Source: SAR116 cluster bacterium AG-447-C21
GTDB taxonomy: Bacteria > Pseudomonadota > Alphaproteobacteria > Thalassobaculales > Thalassobaculaceae
Direction of reading: 5' to 3'
Assembly (NCBI GenBank): GCA_003212315.1
Contig: QCQB01000007.1
Span: forward strand, 1-64,000
DNA: 64,000 nucleotides
Part shown: positions 10,056 to 19,525 of the stretch, one piece after another
How the letters are laid out: every line of letters begins with the position of its first letter
Position numbering within the stretch: the first letter of the stretch is position 1
The notes under the pieces: model-generated
What the model saw: only the letters and a program-made list of their open reading frames with translations
Databases searched by the model: none
What the model was told of the DNA's origin: nothing
Translations under genes and position numbers: made by a program

Positions 10056-10153
10056 GTTAGATTCCTAGAAAAAGATTTTTTTATCGCTGGTGCAAATTTG
10101 CATCATGATTTACATTAGTTTTCGAAAAAGCAAAAGTTATTGCCGAGTATTTC

Positions 10154-10924
10154 CTATTTTTTTTCCATAATTCCTGCACATATAATAGACACCTCATATA
10201 AAAGAATTATCGGTATAGCTAGCAAAACCTGACTTATTACGTCTGGGGGCGTTACTATCGCAGCAATGACGAATGCCACCAATATAGCATACTTGCGCTT
10301 TTGTTTTAAACCTCTTGAATTGGTGATGCCGATTTTTGTTAATAAAATGAGCAAAATTGGTAACTCGAAGCATATGCCAAATGCTAAAATCAATCGCATA
10401 ATTAAAGATAAATATTCATCAACTTTTGGCTCTAATTGAACAGGCAAAATCCCCTTACCCGCCGATTGCTCAAAGCCAAGAAAGAATTCCCAAGCGATAG
10501 GAACAACAATATAATAAACAAAAGACGCACCAAGAATGAAAAGTACCGGCGTCGCGGTTACAAAGAAAATAAATATTTTTTTTTCATTTTTGTATAAGCC
10601 AGGAGCTATAAAACGCCACCCCTGTATAGCTATTATTGGAAAAGCAACGGAAAAAGCGGAGAAGAATGCGACCCTCACCTGCGTTAAAAATGCTTCATGT
10701 AATCCCGTGAATATCATTCTTCTATCTAGCTGACCTTCGGTAGCTTGGACTAATGGTAGCACCAAGAAATTATAAATATCATCAGCAATAAAATAGAAAG
10801 CAAAGAATGCTATAATCAGTCCAGAAAAGCAGAAAATTAATCGCCTGCGAAGTTCTGCCAAATGATCAATTAATGGCACTCTGCTATTATTTGGATCATC
10901 ATCTAACATCCAGTATCGTTCCAT
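10154..10924 (-). CDS. tatC: Twin-arginine translocase subunit TatC
   Basis: TatC is the six-span membrane receptor for twin-arginine signal peptides. The protein has the N-terminal family motif LIDHLAELRRRLIF (about residues 19-32), a conserved FIAPGLYKNEKK cytoplasmic loop and a GICFELPILLILL helix. The length of 256 residues is typical. A second ATG five codons in (MLDDDPNN) has a better-placed GGAA and is an equal candidate start. Distances to tatB (112) and serS (98) are larger than in compact tat operons, but strand and order are canonical. Confidence 0.97.
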   Translation of the reverse strand: MERYWMLDDDPNNSRVPLIDHLAELRRRLIFCFSGLIIAFFAFYFIADDIYNFLVLPLVQATEGQLDRRMIFTGLHEAFLTQVRVAFFSAFSVAFPIIAIQGWRFIAPGLYKNEKKIFIFFVTATPVLFILGASFVYYIVVPIAWEFFLGFEQSAGKGILPVQLEPKVDEYLSLIMRLILAFGICFELPILLILLTKIGITNSRGLKQKRKYAILVAFVIAAIVTPPDVISQVLLAIPIILLYEVSIICAGIMEKK

Positions 10925-11036
10925 TTAAAAACATTTTATTAAAATCAATACTCAGTCAGATTTCTAAAATACAGGTAAAGTAATATTTTTATTAATTTTT
11001 TGTAATCAGAACAATTCCTCGTTTTATATTATAATT

Positions 11037-11321
11037 TTAATTATCTGGTAAAATGTTTCTATTCGCAGGGTCGGCTTTTTTATTAACCAATACTTGGCCG
11101 TCTGATTTCTCGATAAAATATTTGGGTTCGTCCCTAAATTTTTGTAATTCAGTTTCTCTTGCAATTTCTTCCAATGAGTCTTGAAACGTCCAAACTATAC
11201 TTTTTATCGTTTTGAACCATTTCGTTATTGAACGAATTAATGCTGGCAAATCTTTAGGACTGACAACGATAATAGCCACAAGTGAAATTAGAAATAATTC
11301 CTGCCATCCCAGATCTAACAT
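11037..11321 (-). CDS. tatB: Twin-arginine translocase subunit TatB
   Basis: TatB joins TatC to form the signal-peptide receptor of the Tat pathway. The 94-residue product starts MLDLGWQELFLISLVAIIVV, one membrane helix, followed by the conserved SPKDLPALIRSI hinge (the glutamate-proline type hinge seen as S-P here) and a charged amphipathic helix. It is shorter than enteric TatB but similar to other alphaproteobacterial versions. It lies 46 bases after tatA and 112 before tatC. Confidence 0.94.
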   Translation of the reverse strand: MLDLGWQELFLISLVAIIVVSPKDLPALIRSITKWFKTIKSIVWTFQDSLEEIARETELQKFRDEPKYFIEKSDGQVLVNKKADPANRNILPDN

Positions 11322-11367
11322 TCTTACCTTCTACGTTTTGTATTTTATCTTGTTTAACAATATTTTT

Positions 11368-11613
11368 TTAATTTTTCGTTACTTTATTGTTATTTTTAAC
11401 AGGTTCTTCAGCCGGTGGATCAATACCAACTTCTAGCTGTTTGGATTGTGCCTCATTTACCTCTTGATCGTCGTCTTTGTTCATACCTCTTTTAAAGTTT
11501 CTCAGTCCGGTCCCTAAGTCGCCCATAAGTGAAGATAATTTGCCGCGACCACCAAACAAAATAACAATAATTATTAGAACGATCACCCAATGCCAAATAC
11601 TAGTGAAGCCCAT
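11368..11613 (-). CDS. tatA: Twin-arginine translocase subunit TatA
   Basis: TatA oligomerises to form the Tat translocation element. The 81-residue protein has a single N-terminal helix (SIWHWVIVLIIIVILFGG), the F-G-x-G-K-L hinge (FGGRGKLSSLMGDLG), an amphipathic helix and an acidic, disordered tail. The GDLGTGLRNFKRGM stretch is diagnostic. It is the first gene of tatABC and follows the orphan ABC ATPase gene by 49 bases. Confidence 0.96.
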   Translation of the reverse strand: MGFTSIWHWVIVLIIIVILFGGRGKLSSLMGDLGTGLRNFKRGMNKDDDQEVNEAQSKQLEVGIDPPAEEPVKNNNKVTKN

Positions 11614-11662
11614 TATTAACCCCCAATATAATCACTTTTTCTAATCATCTCTCAACAATATA

Positions 11663-12730
11663 TCATTTCTTGAAAACGAAAACTTGAGATAGATCAAGCT
11701 CTAGACCCACTATTGACCCTGGTCTAGGCAGAACCACTCCCGGAACCCTCGCGTGCAAGTGTTTACTTTTATTTTTACCTGTTGAATGTATTGGTAAAGA
11801 AAGGTGAATTAAACTGGAGCGTCCAAGCAATCTAGACTCAACAACAACAGCTTTTTTCTCCTCATTAATGCAAGTTTCCTCTCTAATAGATAGCGCTTCA
11901 GGGCGAGCAACAACTTCTACTTTATCCCCTATTTTGAAATCTCTAGAAGGGAGCAATCCTAGATCGCTATTTACTCCTTTTTCTACGACAACTCCATCAA
12001 CAAAATTTAATTCACCAAAAAATCCAGCTACAAATGCGTTTATCGGGTTACAGTAAAGTTCCTCTGGTTTGCCGGTTTGAATAATCTGTCCTTCTTGCAT
12101 CACGACAATTCTATCCGCCATAAACATTGCTTCTTCGGAGTCATGAGTAACCATCAACGTGGCACATTCATTTGCCTTTAGGAGATGTAGGACCTCATCC
12201 CGTATATTGTCCCGCAATCGCGCATCAAGTCCCGAATAGGGTTCATCTAACAACATAACTTTAGGTTTGGGCGCCATTGCTCTGGCGAGGGCCACACGTT
12301 GTTGTTCTCCTCCTGATAAAGTGTGAGGATAATTCTGGGAATGACTATCCATATTAACCATTTTTAATGCATCTAATGCTCGCCTTTCGGCGATCGTTTG
12401 CGAAAGTTTCTTTAAGCCAAATTTCGTATTTTCAATTACAGAGAGATGCGGAAAGAGAGCATAGTCTTGAAAAACTAGTCCAACATCTCTCTGCTCGGGT
12501 GGCACCTGGGAGTTGGCGCTGGAAACCAAATTACCACTCAAAAAAATTTCACCTGATTGAACCTTTTCTAATCCAGCCGCTAACCTCAGTGTTGTCGACT
12601 TTCCGCACCCTGAGGGCCCAAGAAGACATACAACTTCTCCTTGCTCAATAGATATCGATACATCATTTACGGCGATAGATGTTTCAAATTCGTGGTATAT
12701 ATTTTTTAATTCTAAAGCATACTTTTCCAA
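11663..12730 (-). CDS. ABC transporter ATP-binding protein, Fe3+/spermidine-type (orphan)
   Basis: This is a nucleotide-binding subunit of the family that powers import of ferric iron, spermidine, sulfate or sugars. It has Walker A (GPSGCGKST, about residues 38-46), Q-loop VFQDYALFPHLSV, signature LSGGEQQRVALARA, Walker B VMLLDEPYSGLD and the H-loop VTHDSEEA. A C-terminal TOBE-like region of about 110 residues follows. The Q-loop wording is closest to FbpC/AfuC ferric-iron ATPases, but the substrate cannot be fixed. The start is a TTG; no ATG fits. No permease or binding-protein gene is adjacent. It sits between scpB and tatA, a junction normally without such a gene, so the partner subunits must lie elsewhere or be shared. 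Confidence 0.88.
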   Translation of the reverse strand: MEKYALELKNIYHEFETSIAVNDVSISIEQGEVVCLLGPSGCGKSTTLRLAAGLEKVQSGEIFLSGNLVSSANSQVPPEQRDVGLVFQDYALFPHLSVIENTKFGLKKLSQTIAERRALDALKMVNMDSHSQNYPHTLSGGEQQRVALARAMAPKPKVMLLDEPYSGLDARLRDNIRDEVLHLLKANECATLMVTHDSEEAMFMADRIVVMQEGQIIQTGKPEELYCNPINAFVAGFFGELNFVDGVVVEKGVNSDLGLLPSRDFKIGDKVEVVARPEALSIREETCINEEKKAVVVESRLLGRSSLIHLSLPIHSTGKNKSKHLHARVPGVVLPRPGSIVGLELDLSQVFVFKK

Positions 12731-12785
12731 ATTTATTCTCGTATCTAACCAAATTTATTATAATTTTTGGTATATAATTTTAACT

Positions 12786-13472
12786 TTAAAGTTCGTCGTC
12801 ATCTGGTCCAAAAAGTTCGTTTTGACCCTCATCTAAATCCTCTTCGTTGTCATCTAATAAATCATCGGGTAAAATAAGCGATGTCAAACTCTGACGTTTT
12901 TCCAGTAAACCAGCTGCTTTTAGCTCTTCAAGACCCGGCAAATCCTGCAAGTTCTCTATCCCAAAGTGGTCTAGAAATCCATTAGTGGTTCCCCATTGCA
13001 ATGGGCGCCCCGGGATTTTTCGACGTCCCCTTGGCCGAATCCATCCGGCCTCGAGTAAAGTATCAAGGGTCCCCTTGCTTACGGTTACCCCTCTTATAGC
13101 TTCGATATCACCTCTAGTAACTGGTTGATGATAGGCTATTATTGCCATTGTTTCTACAGCAGCGGATGATAACTTTCTTTTTACCGCAACTGTCATTCGA
13201 AGGCTATCAGCCAAGTCTATAGCAGTACGAAATGCCACTGAATTCCCTATATCACATAGATTTACCCCCCTAGTAGAGTAAACTTTTTCAATATTTTCTA
13301 GCACAAGATCAATATCTATATTCTCGGGTATACGAGATTGAAGAGATGCCCGGTCTAGGGGTTTAGCGCTAGCAAACAATAATGCTTCCACCAAACGAAC
13401 GCTTTCAAAGAAATGAAAATCCTCCTCAGAACTTTTTTTAGTCGTTGCTCCATTGTCGTTTTCAAAATTCAT
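12786..13472 (-). CDS. scpB: Segregation and condensation protein ScpB
   Basis: ScpB dimers bind ScpA and complete the SMC condensin that organises and segregates the chromosome. Two winged-helix domains are visible: the first around VEALLFASAKPLDRASL, the second around MAIIAYHQPVTRGDIEAIRG, with GRPLQWGTT near residue 170. The C-terminal tail is very acidic. I choose the ATG at 13472, which follows the scpA stop by one base. An in-frame TTG 11 codons upstream, inside scpA, is less likely. The resulting 228 residues fit the family. Confidence 0.93.
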   Translation of the reverse strand: MNFENDNGATTKKSSEEDFHFFESVRLVEALLFASAKPLDRASLQSRIPENIDIDLVLENIEKVYSTRGVNLCDIGNSVAFRTAIDLADSLRMTVAVKRKLSSAAVETMAIIAYHQPVTRGDIEAIRGVTVSKGTLDTLLEAGWIRPRGRRKIPGRPLQWGTTNGFLDHFGIENLQDLPGLEELKAAGLLEKRQSLTSLILPDDLLDDNEEDLDEGQNELFGPDDDEL

Positions 13473-13473
13473 A

Positions 13474-14265
13474 TTATTTTCTACCACGCAGGAAAATCGG
13501 ACCAAAATGTTTATCTTGTCTTAAATCAATAAGACCCTCTTTTACCAACTCAAGGCTAGCGACAAATGTTGAAGCAACAGCCGACCGAGCTAATACAGCG
13601 TTATGCAGCCCCTTTGGAAGATAATCAATCATGGACTGCCAATCTGGTATTTTGCCTATCATTAACCTTAAACGCTCAAGAGCCTCATCTACCGCAAATA
13701 ACTTTGTAGATACAATATTTAATGTCGATTCTGTCGAACGTTGTTTTATATCCCCGTAAGTCTTAAGTAATTCAAAAAGAGTTAAATCATAGACCGAAAA
13801 GATTTGATTACTCACTTTTTCTTCCATACCCCTAGCATGCCTGTCAGTTCCCAACTGTGGTAACTTCAGAAGTTCAGAACCCACTTTCCTCATCGCTTCT
13901 AACCTTTGTAATTGGAAACGAAGAGCTTCCGCCATTTGTTCAGGCGAATACTCATCTTCCGCTTCGTTTTTGGGTAATAACAAACGCGATTTCAGATAAG
14001 CCAACCAAGCAGCCATGACCAAGTAATCCGCCGCTATTTCTAAGTTTAGTGATTGAGCTTGCTGAACAAATAATAAATATTGTTCGGCAAGCTCAAGGAT
14101 AGATATATGAATTAAATCTACTTTTTGCTCCCTAGCAAGGGACAACAACACATCGATGGGCCCCTCAAAACCTTCGAGTGTTAAAAACAGTGATAATTGA
14201 ACCGGATCCTCATTAGAAGAGTAATTTTTTCTATCTTCCTCGAATAGTTTTTGTTCAATACTCAT
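13474..14265 (-). CDS. scpA: Segregation and condensation protein ScpA
   Basis: ScpA is the kleisin that bridges the SMC heads and binds ScpB. The N-terminal family motif EGFEGPIDVLLSLAREQKVD (about residues 32-51) is followed by ADYLVMAAWLAYLKSRLLLP, both diagnostic. The C-terminal winged-helix end reads LVKEGLIDLRQDKHFGPIFL. The length of 263 residues is normal. It is coupled to scpB (one base between stop and start). A 371-base gap upstream separates it from nagZ. Confidence 0.95.
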   Translation of the reverse strand: MSIEQKLFEEDRKNYSSNEDPVQLSLFLTLEGFEGPIDVLLSLAREQKVDLIHISILELAEQYLLFVQQAQSLNLEIAADYLVMAAWLAYLKSRLLLPKNEAEDEYSPEQMAEALRFQLQRLEAMRKVGSELLKLPQLGTDRHARGMEEKVSNQIFSVYDLTLFELLKTYGDIKQRSTESTLNIVSTKLFAVDEALERLRLMIGKIPDWQSMIDYLPKGLHNAVLARSAVASTFVASLELVKEGLIDLRQDKHFGPIFLRGRK

Positions 14266-14636
14266 TAAACGCGCGGCCCCAAATAAATAACTTGTTTGTT
14301 CCCATCAAAATAAACATTTGCATTAATATTAGCTGTTTGAAATATGAAACTGAAAAAAATAAGTCTTAAAACCAATGCTTAATAAGAAAAAACAATCTTC
14401 ATATGCCAAATCTAATATCACCTTTATTTTTGCTAGGTAAGCGAACGTTAAATCTTATATACGGCAAATATGATTACTTTTAAAAATTTTAATTAAATTA
14501 AAAGACGTAAAACACAGTTCTTCTCTTTTATTGTGTTTTGATAATTTGATGTCGAAAAACTGTTATTAAAAATCCTCTATTGCATAGATTAAGAAACATC
14601 ATAATCTGAGGTTGAAGAAAAATTGTTTCCGTTAAT
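14266..14636. other. Intergenic stretch between nagZ and scpA
   Basis: These 371 bases hold no supportable gene. The stretch is strongly AT-rich with long A and T runs. A weak inverted repeat is present: AAAACACA at 14509-14516 against TGTGTTTT at 14532-14539, with a 15-base loop and no following T run on the nagZ strand. It probably contains the promoter of scpA on the minus strand. In many related genomes nagZ and scpA are nearly adjacent, so the gap itself is unusual. Confidence 0.6.
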
Positions 14637-15659
14637 TCATAGGCTGTTACCAAAAGACTGATTAAATGAAGCTAACATTGTCATGTAATCAATAGCTTTT
14701 CGTTGTTTTTTCAACTCGGTTAATTTTATTAAAAATTTATTTGCTCGTTTTTTACTTAGCACTCCAAATCCTTTGTTTTTATCGACTATTTTTTTCATTT
14801 CATCCAACTTACCATTGCAATGAAGAACTACATCGCAACCAGCTAAAAATACATTTTTAGTTATCGATGACAAGTCTCCCGTTAAAGCCGCCATAGATAT
14901 ATCATCGCTAATAAGAAGCCCCTCAAAACCTATATATTCTCTAATAACAGTGTTTATAACATCAGGTGAAATTGTTACCGGTTTTCTGCTGTCTATTTTT
15001 TCTAACAGTAAATGCCCTGTCATCGCCGCTGGAGAATCATTTAGAGCAACAAAGGGTATAAAGTCACGTTTTTCTAACTCTGTTAACTCAGTATCTATTT
15101 TTGGTAACGACAGATGACTATCCACTTTGGCTCTTCCATGCCCTGGTATATGTTTTACGACTGGAGCAACGCCACCATTTTCAAGCCCTTTAACAAATGA
15201 CCTTCCTAAAACGCTTGTTGTATGCGGGTTCGTTGAGAAAGCCCTATCTCCGATTATGTCGCTGGCATTGCTTTCTATGAGATCTAGAACCGGCGCGCAA
15301 TTTACGTCTATATCTAATACTTGTAATTCTTCAGCTATTAAGCGAGCATTTTGAAACACTAATTGCGTTGCTAGTTCTTCATTAATCTCAAAAATTTTTC
15401 CGAAAGACGCAGAAGTTGGTGCTTTTCGCCAAACCGGTTCTTTTAAACGTTGGACACGCCCCCCCTCTTGGTCGATAAAAATGGGAGTAAAATGATTTAC
15501 CGAATCCCTCAGATTATAAATCAGTTCTTGCACCTGAGTTTTGCTAACACAGTTTCTCTGGAACAGTATAAACCCAAAAGGCTGGTTATCATTAAAAAAT
15601 AATCTCTCATCTTTAGTTAATTCCGGCCGGCTACACCCGAGAATATATGGCAAGCTCAT
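14637..15659 (-). CDS. nagZ: Beta-N-acetylhexosaminidase NagZ
   Basis: NagZ is a cytoplasmic glycoside hydrolase of family 3 that removes N-acetylglucosamine from anhydromuropeptides during wall recycling. The diagnostic loop KHIPGHGRAKVDSHLSLP carries the catalytic histidine and aspartate motif; FIDQEGGRVQRLKEP and LLISDDISMAAL, which carries the catalytic aspartate nucleophile, are also present. I place the start at the ATG giving MSLPYILG, which overlaps the SPOR-gene stop by one base (TGATG); this gives 340 residues. A reading 12 codons longer is possible but unnatural for the family. Confidence 0.95.
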   Translation of the reverse strand: MSLPYILGCSRPELTKDERLFFNDNQPFGFILFQRNCVSKTQVQELIYNLRDSVNHFTPIFIDQEGGRVQRLKEPVWRKAPTSASFGKIFEINEELATQLVFQNARLIAEELQVLDIDVNCAPVLDLIESNASDIIGDRAFSTNPHTTSVLGRSFVKGLENGGVAPVVKHIPGHGRAKVDSHLSLPKIDTELTELEKRDFIPFVALNDSPAAMTGHLLLEKIDSRKPVTISPDVINTVIREYIGFEGLLISDDISMAALTGDLSSITKNVFLAGCDVVLHCNGKLDEMKKIVDKNKGFGVLSKKRANKFLIKLTELKKQRKAIDYMTMLASFNQSFGNSL

Positions 15660-16531
15660 CAACCACCGCCCGATTTTATACGAGTTATGATGCAAGGTTG
15701 CTTTTCATTTATTAAAACTGAGCAAATATTCTGTGCTTTAATTTTATTTAAAACACCAGCCTGAACTCTATGAAATGTTCCTTTTTCAGGGATTAACACT
15801 TTTTCAATGTATGGTTCTAAATCTCCTAGGATTTTGGTAAATTTTTGCCGATATTTTTTCCATGCTACTTGCGCCAACTTATCACTTTTTACCGAAGCAA
15901 GCTGAATTCTGTATTTAGAAACTGATGTCCCCATTGGTGATTTTTTTCTGTTACCAGTGCCTGTTTTTTCTTTTTTTAATTCAGCTTGAATACTTGTTTT
16001 TTTCTTTAATTCATTATTACCTTTTTGTTTTTTTTCAGAATTAACCGGCTCATTAATTTTTTCCGACACCCCCCTCTTTGTGGAAGGCGTACTTTTTTCC
16101 AATGACCGAACGGTATTGCTTTTTATGACGGTTTTATTATTTTCCATCGAGTTTTTACTAAAACTCAGTGGAACTTCAGGTTTCGGTAAAAGAAGTTCTA
16201 TACTTGATTGTTTTTCGCCATCTACAAGTTCTTTTAAGATTAATTTATCTTGATGAGGAACCTTCATCCCTCCGGGTTCGGTGGGTCTAACTCGAATCGG
16301 TTTATCATTGGCCGCCACAACAGGCAACTGATCAGAATTGTTTATAATATTATCTTTATAAATACCGAACCACGCAATTAAACAAAATGCTACAACAGCA
16401 AATAATCCAATAAAAATTGAAAAACCTGGCCCCGAACGTAATTGTTTTTCTGACAATAACGGAGGTGGTCTTGGTCTTTCATTTCCTTTCAAGATCGGAG
16501 GACTCGAAGGCGCGTTCAATGGGGTTCTCAC
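15659..16531 (-). CDS. SPOR-domain inner-membrane protein
   Basis: This is a predicted type II membrane protein of the peptidoglycan-binding SPOR class, which recognises denuded glycan at division sites. A short proline-rich cytoplasmic N terminus is followed by one membrane helix (about residues 35-57, GFSIFIGLFAVVAFCLIAWF). A long Lys/Glu/Ser-rich periplasmic linker follows, and then a C-terminal SPOR domain (about residues 205-285) starting YRIQLASVKS. The start is GTG, overlapping the argS stop by four bases (GTGA), and the stop overlaps nagZ. The argS-SPOR-nagZ order is conserved in alphaproteobacteria. Confidence 0.88.
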   Translation of the reverse strand: MRTPLNAPSSPPILKGNERPRPPPLLSEKQLRSGPGFSIFIGLFAVVAFCLIAWFGIYKDNIINNSDQLPVVAANDKPIRVRPTEPGGMKVPHQDKLILKELVDGEKQSSIELLLPKPEVPLSFSKNSMENNKTVIKSNTVRSLEKSTPSTKRGVSEKINEPVNSEKKQKGNNELKKKTSIQAELKKEKTGTGNRKKSPMGTSVSKYRIQLASVKSDKLAQVAWKKYRQKFTKILGDLEPYIEKVLIPEKGTFHRVQAGVLNKIKAQNICSVLINEKQPCIITRIKSGGG

Positions 16532-18282
16532 GACCTTAATTCCTCTGCAGCCTCAATACCTATTACCTCCAACCCTGAAGCAATAACTAACGCGATCGCT
16601 TTGATTAATGAAAGTCGGGCAAAAGAGAGCTCTTTGTCATCCTCAACTATAAATCGTAATTTTTCATCTTCCTTTCCCTTGTTCCAAAGAGAGTGAAAAG
16701 CTGCCGCTAAATCAGATAAATAAAAGGCTATTCGGTGTGGCTCATGGGCTTTCGCTGCTCCTTGAATTATCCTTGGCCAATTTGTCAATATTTTTATCAT
16801 ATTAAGCTCATTTTCATCCGTGAGGAGAGATAAATTATTGCTACAGAAATTACTTTTCTCGAAAGTGCCACGAGTATTCCCAACATCGGCATTTCTTAAT
16901 ACTGAACAGCAACGAGCGTGAGCATATTGTACGTAAAAAACTGGGTTATCTCGACTCTGTTCCACAACTTTATCAAAATCGAACTCTAAAACCTGATCAT
17001 TTTTTCTTGTGAGCATAATAAACCGGATAACATCTTTTCCAACGGCCGTGACAACATCTTCAATCGTTACAAAATCCCCAGATCTTTTTGACATCCTTAC
17101 TGGTTTTCCATCTCTAAGCATGTGAACTATTTGACAGATTTTTACATCCAGTTTTGCTTCATCAAAGGTCACGGCATTAACTGCTGACTGCATCCGCTTA
17201 ACGTACCCCCCATGATCTGCGCCCCATATATCTATCATTTCGGTAAAACCACGCTTATATTTATCGTAATGATATGCAATGTCCGATGCAAAATAAGTCC
17301 AACTACCATCTGTCTTTTGTATGGCTCTGTCTACATCGTCACCAAATAAAGTCGATTTAAATAATCTTTGCGGTCTTGATACCCAGTTTTCGGATTGTTT
17401 CCCTTTCGGTGGATCTAAGACACCTTCATAAAGTAGTTCTCTTTCCTCGAGAATGTTTAACACGCTATCAACACCTCCAGACTGAATTAATGACTGTTCA
17501 GAGGAAAAGATATCCATTTCAATCCCTAGGCTATTTAAGTCAGCTTTCACTTTCTCCATCATCATTTGAACTGAATATTGTCTAAAGGCATCTAATCTTT
17601 CTTCGACACTCTTTGATAACCATTTATTTCCATCTTTTTTTACTATTTCCGCGGCTATGTCTTTTAAATAGGCCCCCGGGTAATGCCCTTCAGGTATTAC
17701 AATAGAATCGTCTCCTAAGATCTCTTGATACCGCAAAAAAGTGGATTGACCCAAAATATCAACCTGACTTCCCGCATCGTTAATATAGTACTCTTTACAC
17801 ACTTCGTAGCCGGTTTTCATAAGTAATCGTGCAAGAGCGTCGCCTACGACTGCTCCGCGGGCATGGGCAGCGTGTAATGGGCCTGTAGGGTTGGCAGATA
17901 CATATTCTATATTTATTTTTTTCCCAGCACCCAATACTGAGGAGCCGTAATCTTTCCCAGATTTTAAAATAAAATGTAACGATTTAAACCAAACTTCATC
18001 AACCAATTTGATGTTGATAAAACCAGGCCCAGCAACTTTTACCACAGAAACATCATCATTGCGATCAAGTTCGTTACAAATTTTGATCGCTAAATCTCTG
18101 GGTTTAATAGACAAGGTTTTCGCAAAAACCATTGCAACATTTGTTGCAACATCGCCATGCTCTTTATCTCTAGGTGGTTCTACATTTATCAAATTTTGAT
18201 CTATTTTACGGATGTCCTTCGGACCGAGTACCTTATTAAAGGCCTCCATCAACATATGTTCAACATCTTGATATATATTCAT
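16528..18282 (-). CDS. argS: Arginyl-tRNA synthetase
   Basis: This class I aminoacyl-tRNA synthetase charges tRNA-Arg. Visible parts are the N-terminal additional domain, the HIGH-type motif SANPTGPLHAAHARGAVVGD (about residues 127-146), the KMSKS-type motif VRMSKRSGDFVTIEDVV (about residues 395-411) and a C-terminal DALR anticodon-binding domain. The length of 584 residues is typical. The ATG directly abuts the dgt stop (TAAATG), and the stop overlaps the SPOR gene, so dgt-argS-SPOR-nagZ reads as one tight operon. Confidence 0.97.
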   Translation of the reverse strand: MNIYQDVEHMLMEAFNKVLGPKDIRKIDQNLINVEPPRDKEHGDVATNVAMVFAKTLSIKPRDLAIKICNELDRNDDVSVVKVAGPGFINIKLVDEVWFKSLHFILKSGKDYGSSVLGAGKKINIEYVSANPTGPLHAAHARGAVVGDALARLLMKTGYEVCKEYYINDAGSQVDILGQSTFLRYQEILGDDSIVIPEGHYPGAYLKDIAAEIVKKDGNKWLSKSVEERLDAFRQYSVQMMMEKVKADLNSLGIEMDIFSSEQSLIQSGGVDSVLNILEERELLYEGVLDPPKGKQSENWVSRPQRLFKSTLFGDDVDRAIQKTDGSWTYFASDIAYHYDKYKRGFTEMIDIWGADHGGYVKRMQSAVNAVTFDEAKLDVKICQIVHMLRDGKPVRMSKRSGDFVTIEDVVTAVGKDVIRFIMLTRKNDQVLEFDFDKVVEQSRDNPVFYVQYAHARCCSVLRNADVGNTRGTFEKSNFCSNNLSLLTDENELNMIKILTNWPRIIQGAAKAHEPHRIAFYLSDLAAAFHSLWNKGKEDEKLRFIVEDDKELSFARLSLIKAIALVIASGLEVIGIEAAEELRS

Positions 18283-19464
18283 TTATACTTTTGCCTTTAA
18301 ATCAAATAATCGTTCATATTCTAACAATGCATAGCGATCGGTCATACCAGCTATATAATCCGCAACGGTGCGTGCTTGTGAGGCATTCTGAATATGACTA
18401 TTGTCGTCTTGCCATTCTGACGGTAGACAACTTGGCTCCGAGATGAATAGTTCAAATAAACTGGTAATTACGCGTTTAGCTTTATTTGCCATTCGATTTA
18501 CTTTGTAATGCCTATACATGCGTTGGAAAAGAAAAGCCCGTAATTGATCCACTTGTGTTCTTAAAACAGAACTGAAAGCAGCCATAGGCTGTTTTACCTC
18601 TCGCACATCCTGACTAGACTTGGGGTTTTCGTCGCGTAAACGAGACCGAGTTTCTTTTAAAATGTCATCTACCATCACATTTACAGTGCGCCTCGACAGC
18701 TCATGTATCAGCCTGCCGATACTAATACTAGGATATTTTTCGAACAGAAATTTTATATTGGCTGATACTAGGGGAATGTCTAGTAAATCATCTATTGAAA
18801 AGAAACCTGCTCGAAGTCCATCATTGAGATCATGAGCATTATATGCCACGTCATCAGCCAATGAAGCAATCTGAGATTCTAAGCTACCATTTAGGCCCAA
18901 TTGTAAATCAAAAAACGTATCTAACTCCTGAATCGTAGATGAATAATCTCGAAAAATTGGGCCATTATGCTTAGCTATCCCCTCTAAGGTTTCCCATGTT
19001 AGGTTCAGGCCATCGAATTCAGCATAACGTCGCTCCAAAAGCGTAATAATACGCAATGTCTGATCATTATGATCAAATCCCCCATGAGGTTGCATCATAA
19101 TATCTAAAGCATCCTCCCCAGCATGGCCAAAAGGAGTATGCCCAAAATCATGCGCCAACGCCAACGCCTCAGCCAAATCCTCGTTTAAACCGAGGGATCT
19201 ACTTAACGAACGTGCTATTTGGGCAACCTCTAAACTATGCGTCAATCGAGTTCGATAGTAGTCGCCTTCATGATAAACAAACACTTGTGTCTTGTATTTC
19301 AATTTACGAAATGCCCCCGAATGAAGTATTCTATCGCGATCTCTCTGATAAACAGATCGTTCCATAGCCTCATCTTCTGGATGAACTCGTCCCCTACTTT
19401 GCTCTGGGAGGCAGGCAAATGGTGCAAAACCATTAGGAACAGACCATTTATCAAATTCCAACAT
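18283..19464 (-). CDS. dgt: Deoxyguanosinetriphosphate triphosphohydrolase-like protein
   Basis: This is an HD-superfamily dNTP triphosphohydrolase, which splits dNTPs into nucleoside and tripolyphosphate and helps control dNTP pools. The metal-binding residues are seen in RTRLTHSLEV (first His, about residue 74), LALAHDFGHTPFGHAGE (the HD pair, near residue 107) and SLADDVAYNAHDLND. The 393-residue length is the type common in alphaproteobacteria and shorter than E. coli Dgt. It heads the dgt-argS-SPOR-nagZ operon and is divergent from erpA across 162 bases. Confidence 0.94.
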   Translation of the reverse strand: MLEFDKWSVPNGFAPFACLPEQSRGRVHPEDEAMERSVYQRDRDRILHSGAFRKLKYKTQVFVYHEGDYYRTRLTHSLEVAQIARSLSRSLGLNEDLAEALALAHDFGHTPFGHAGEDALDIMMQPHGGFDHNDQTLRIITLLERRYAEFDGLNLTWETLEGIAKHNGPIFRDYSSTIQELDTFFDLQLGLNGSLESQIASLADDVAYNAHDLNDGLRAGFFSIDDLLDIPLVSANIKFLFEKYPSISIGRLIHELSRRTVNVMVDDILKETRSRLRDENPKSSQDVREVKQPMAAFSSVLRTQVDQLRAFLFQRMYRHYKVNRMANKAKRVITSLFELFISEPSCLPSEWQDDNSHIQNASQARTVADYIAGMTDRYALLEYERLFDLKAKV

Positions 19465-19525
19465 TTACCAACCCTTTCACGATTCAGATATGACCGAATT
19501 TTCTTTTCAACGACGGTAAAGAATA

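Noticed and set aside
14509-14539. AAAACACA/TGTGTTTT inverted repeat as the nagZ terminator
   Set aside because: AT-dominated stem with a 15-base loop and no following T run on the minus strand; too weak to call.
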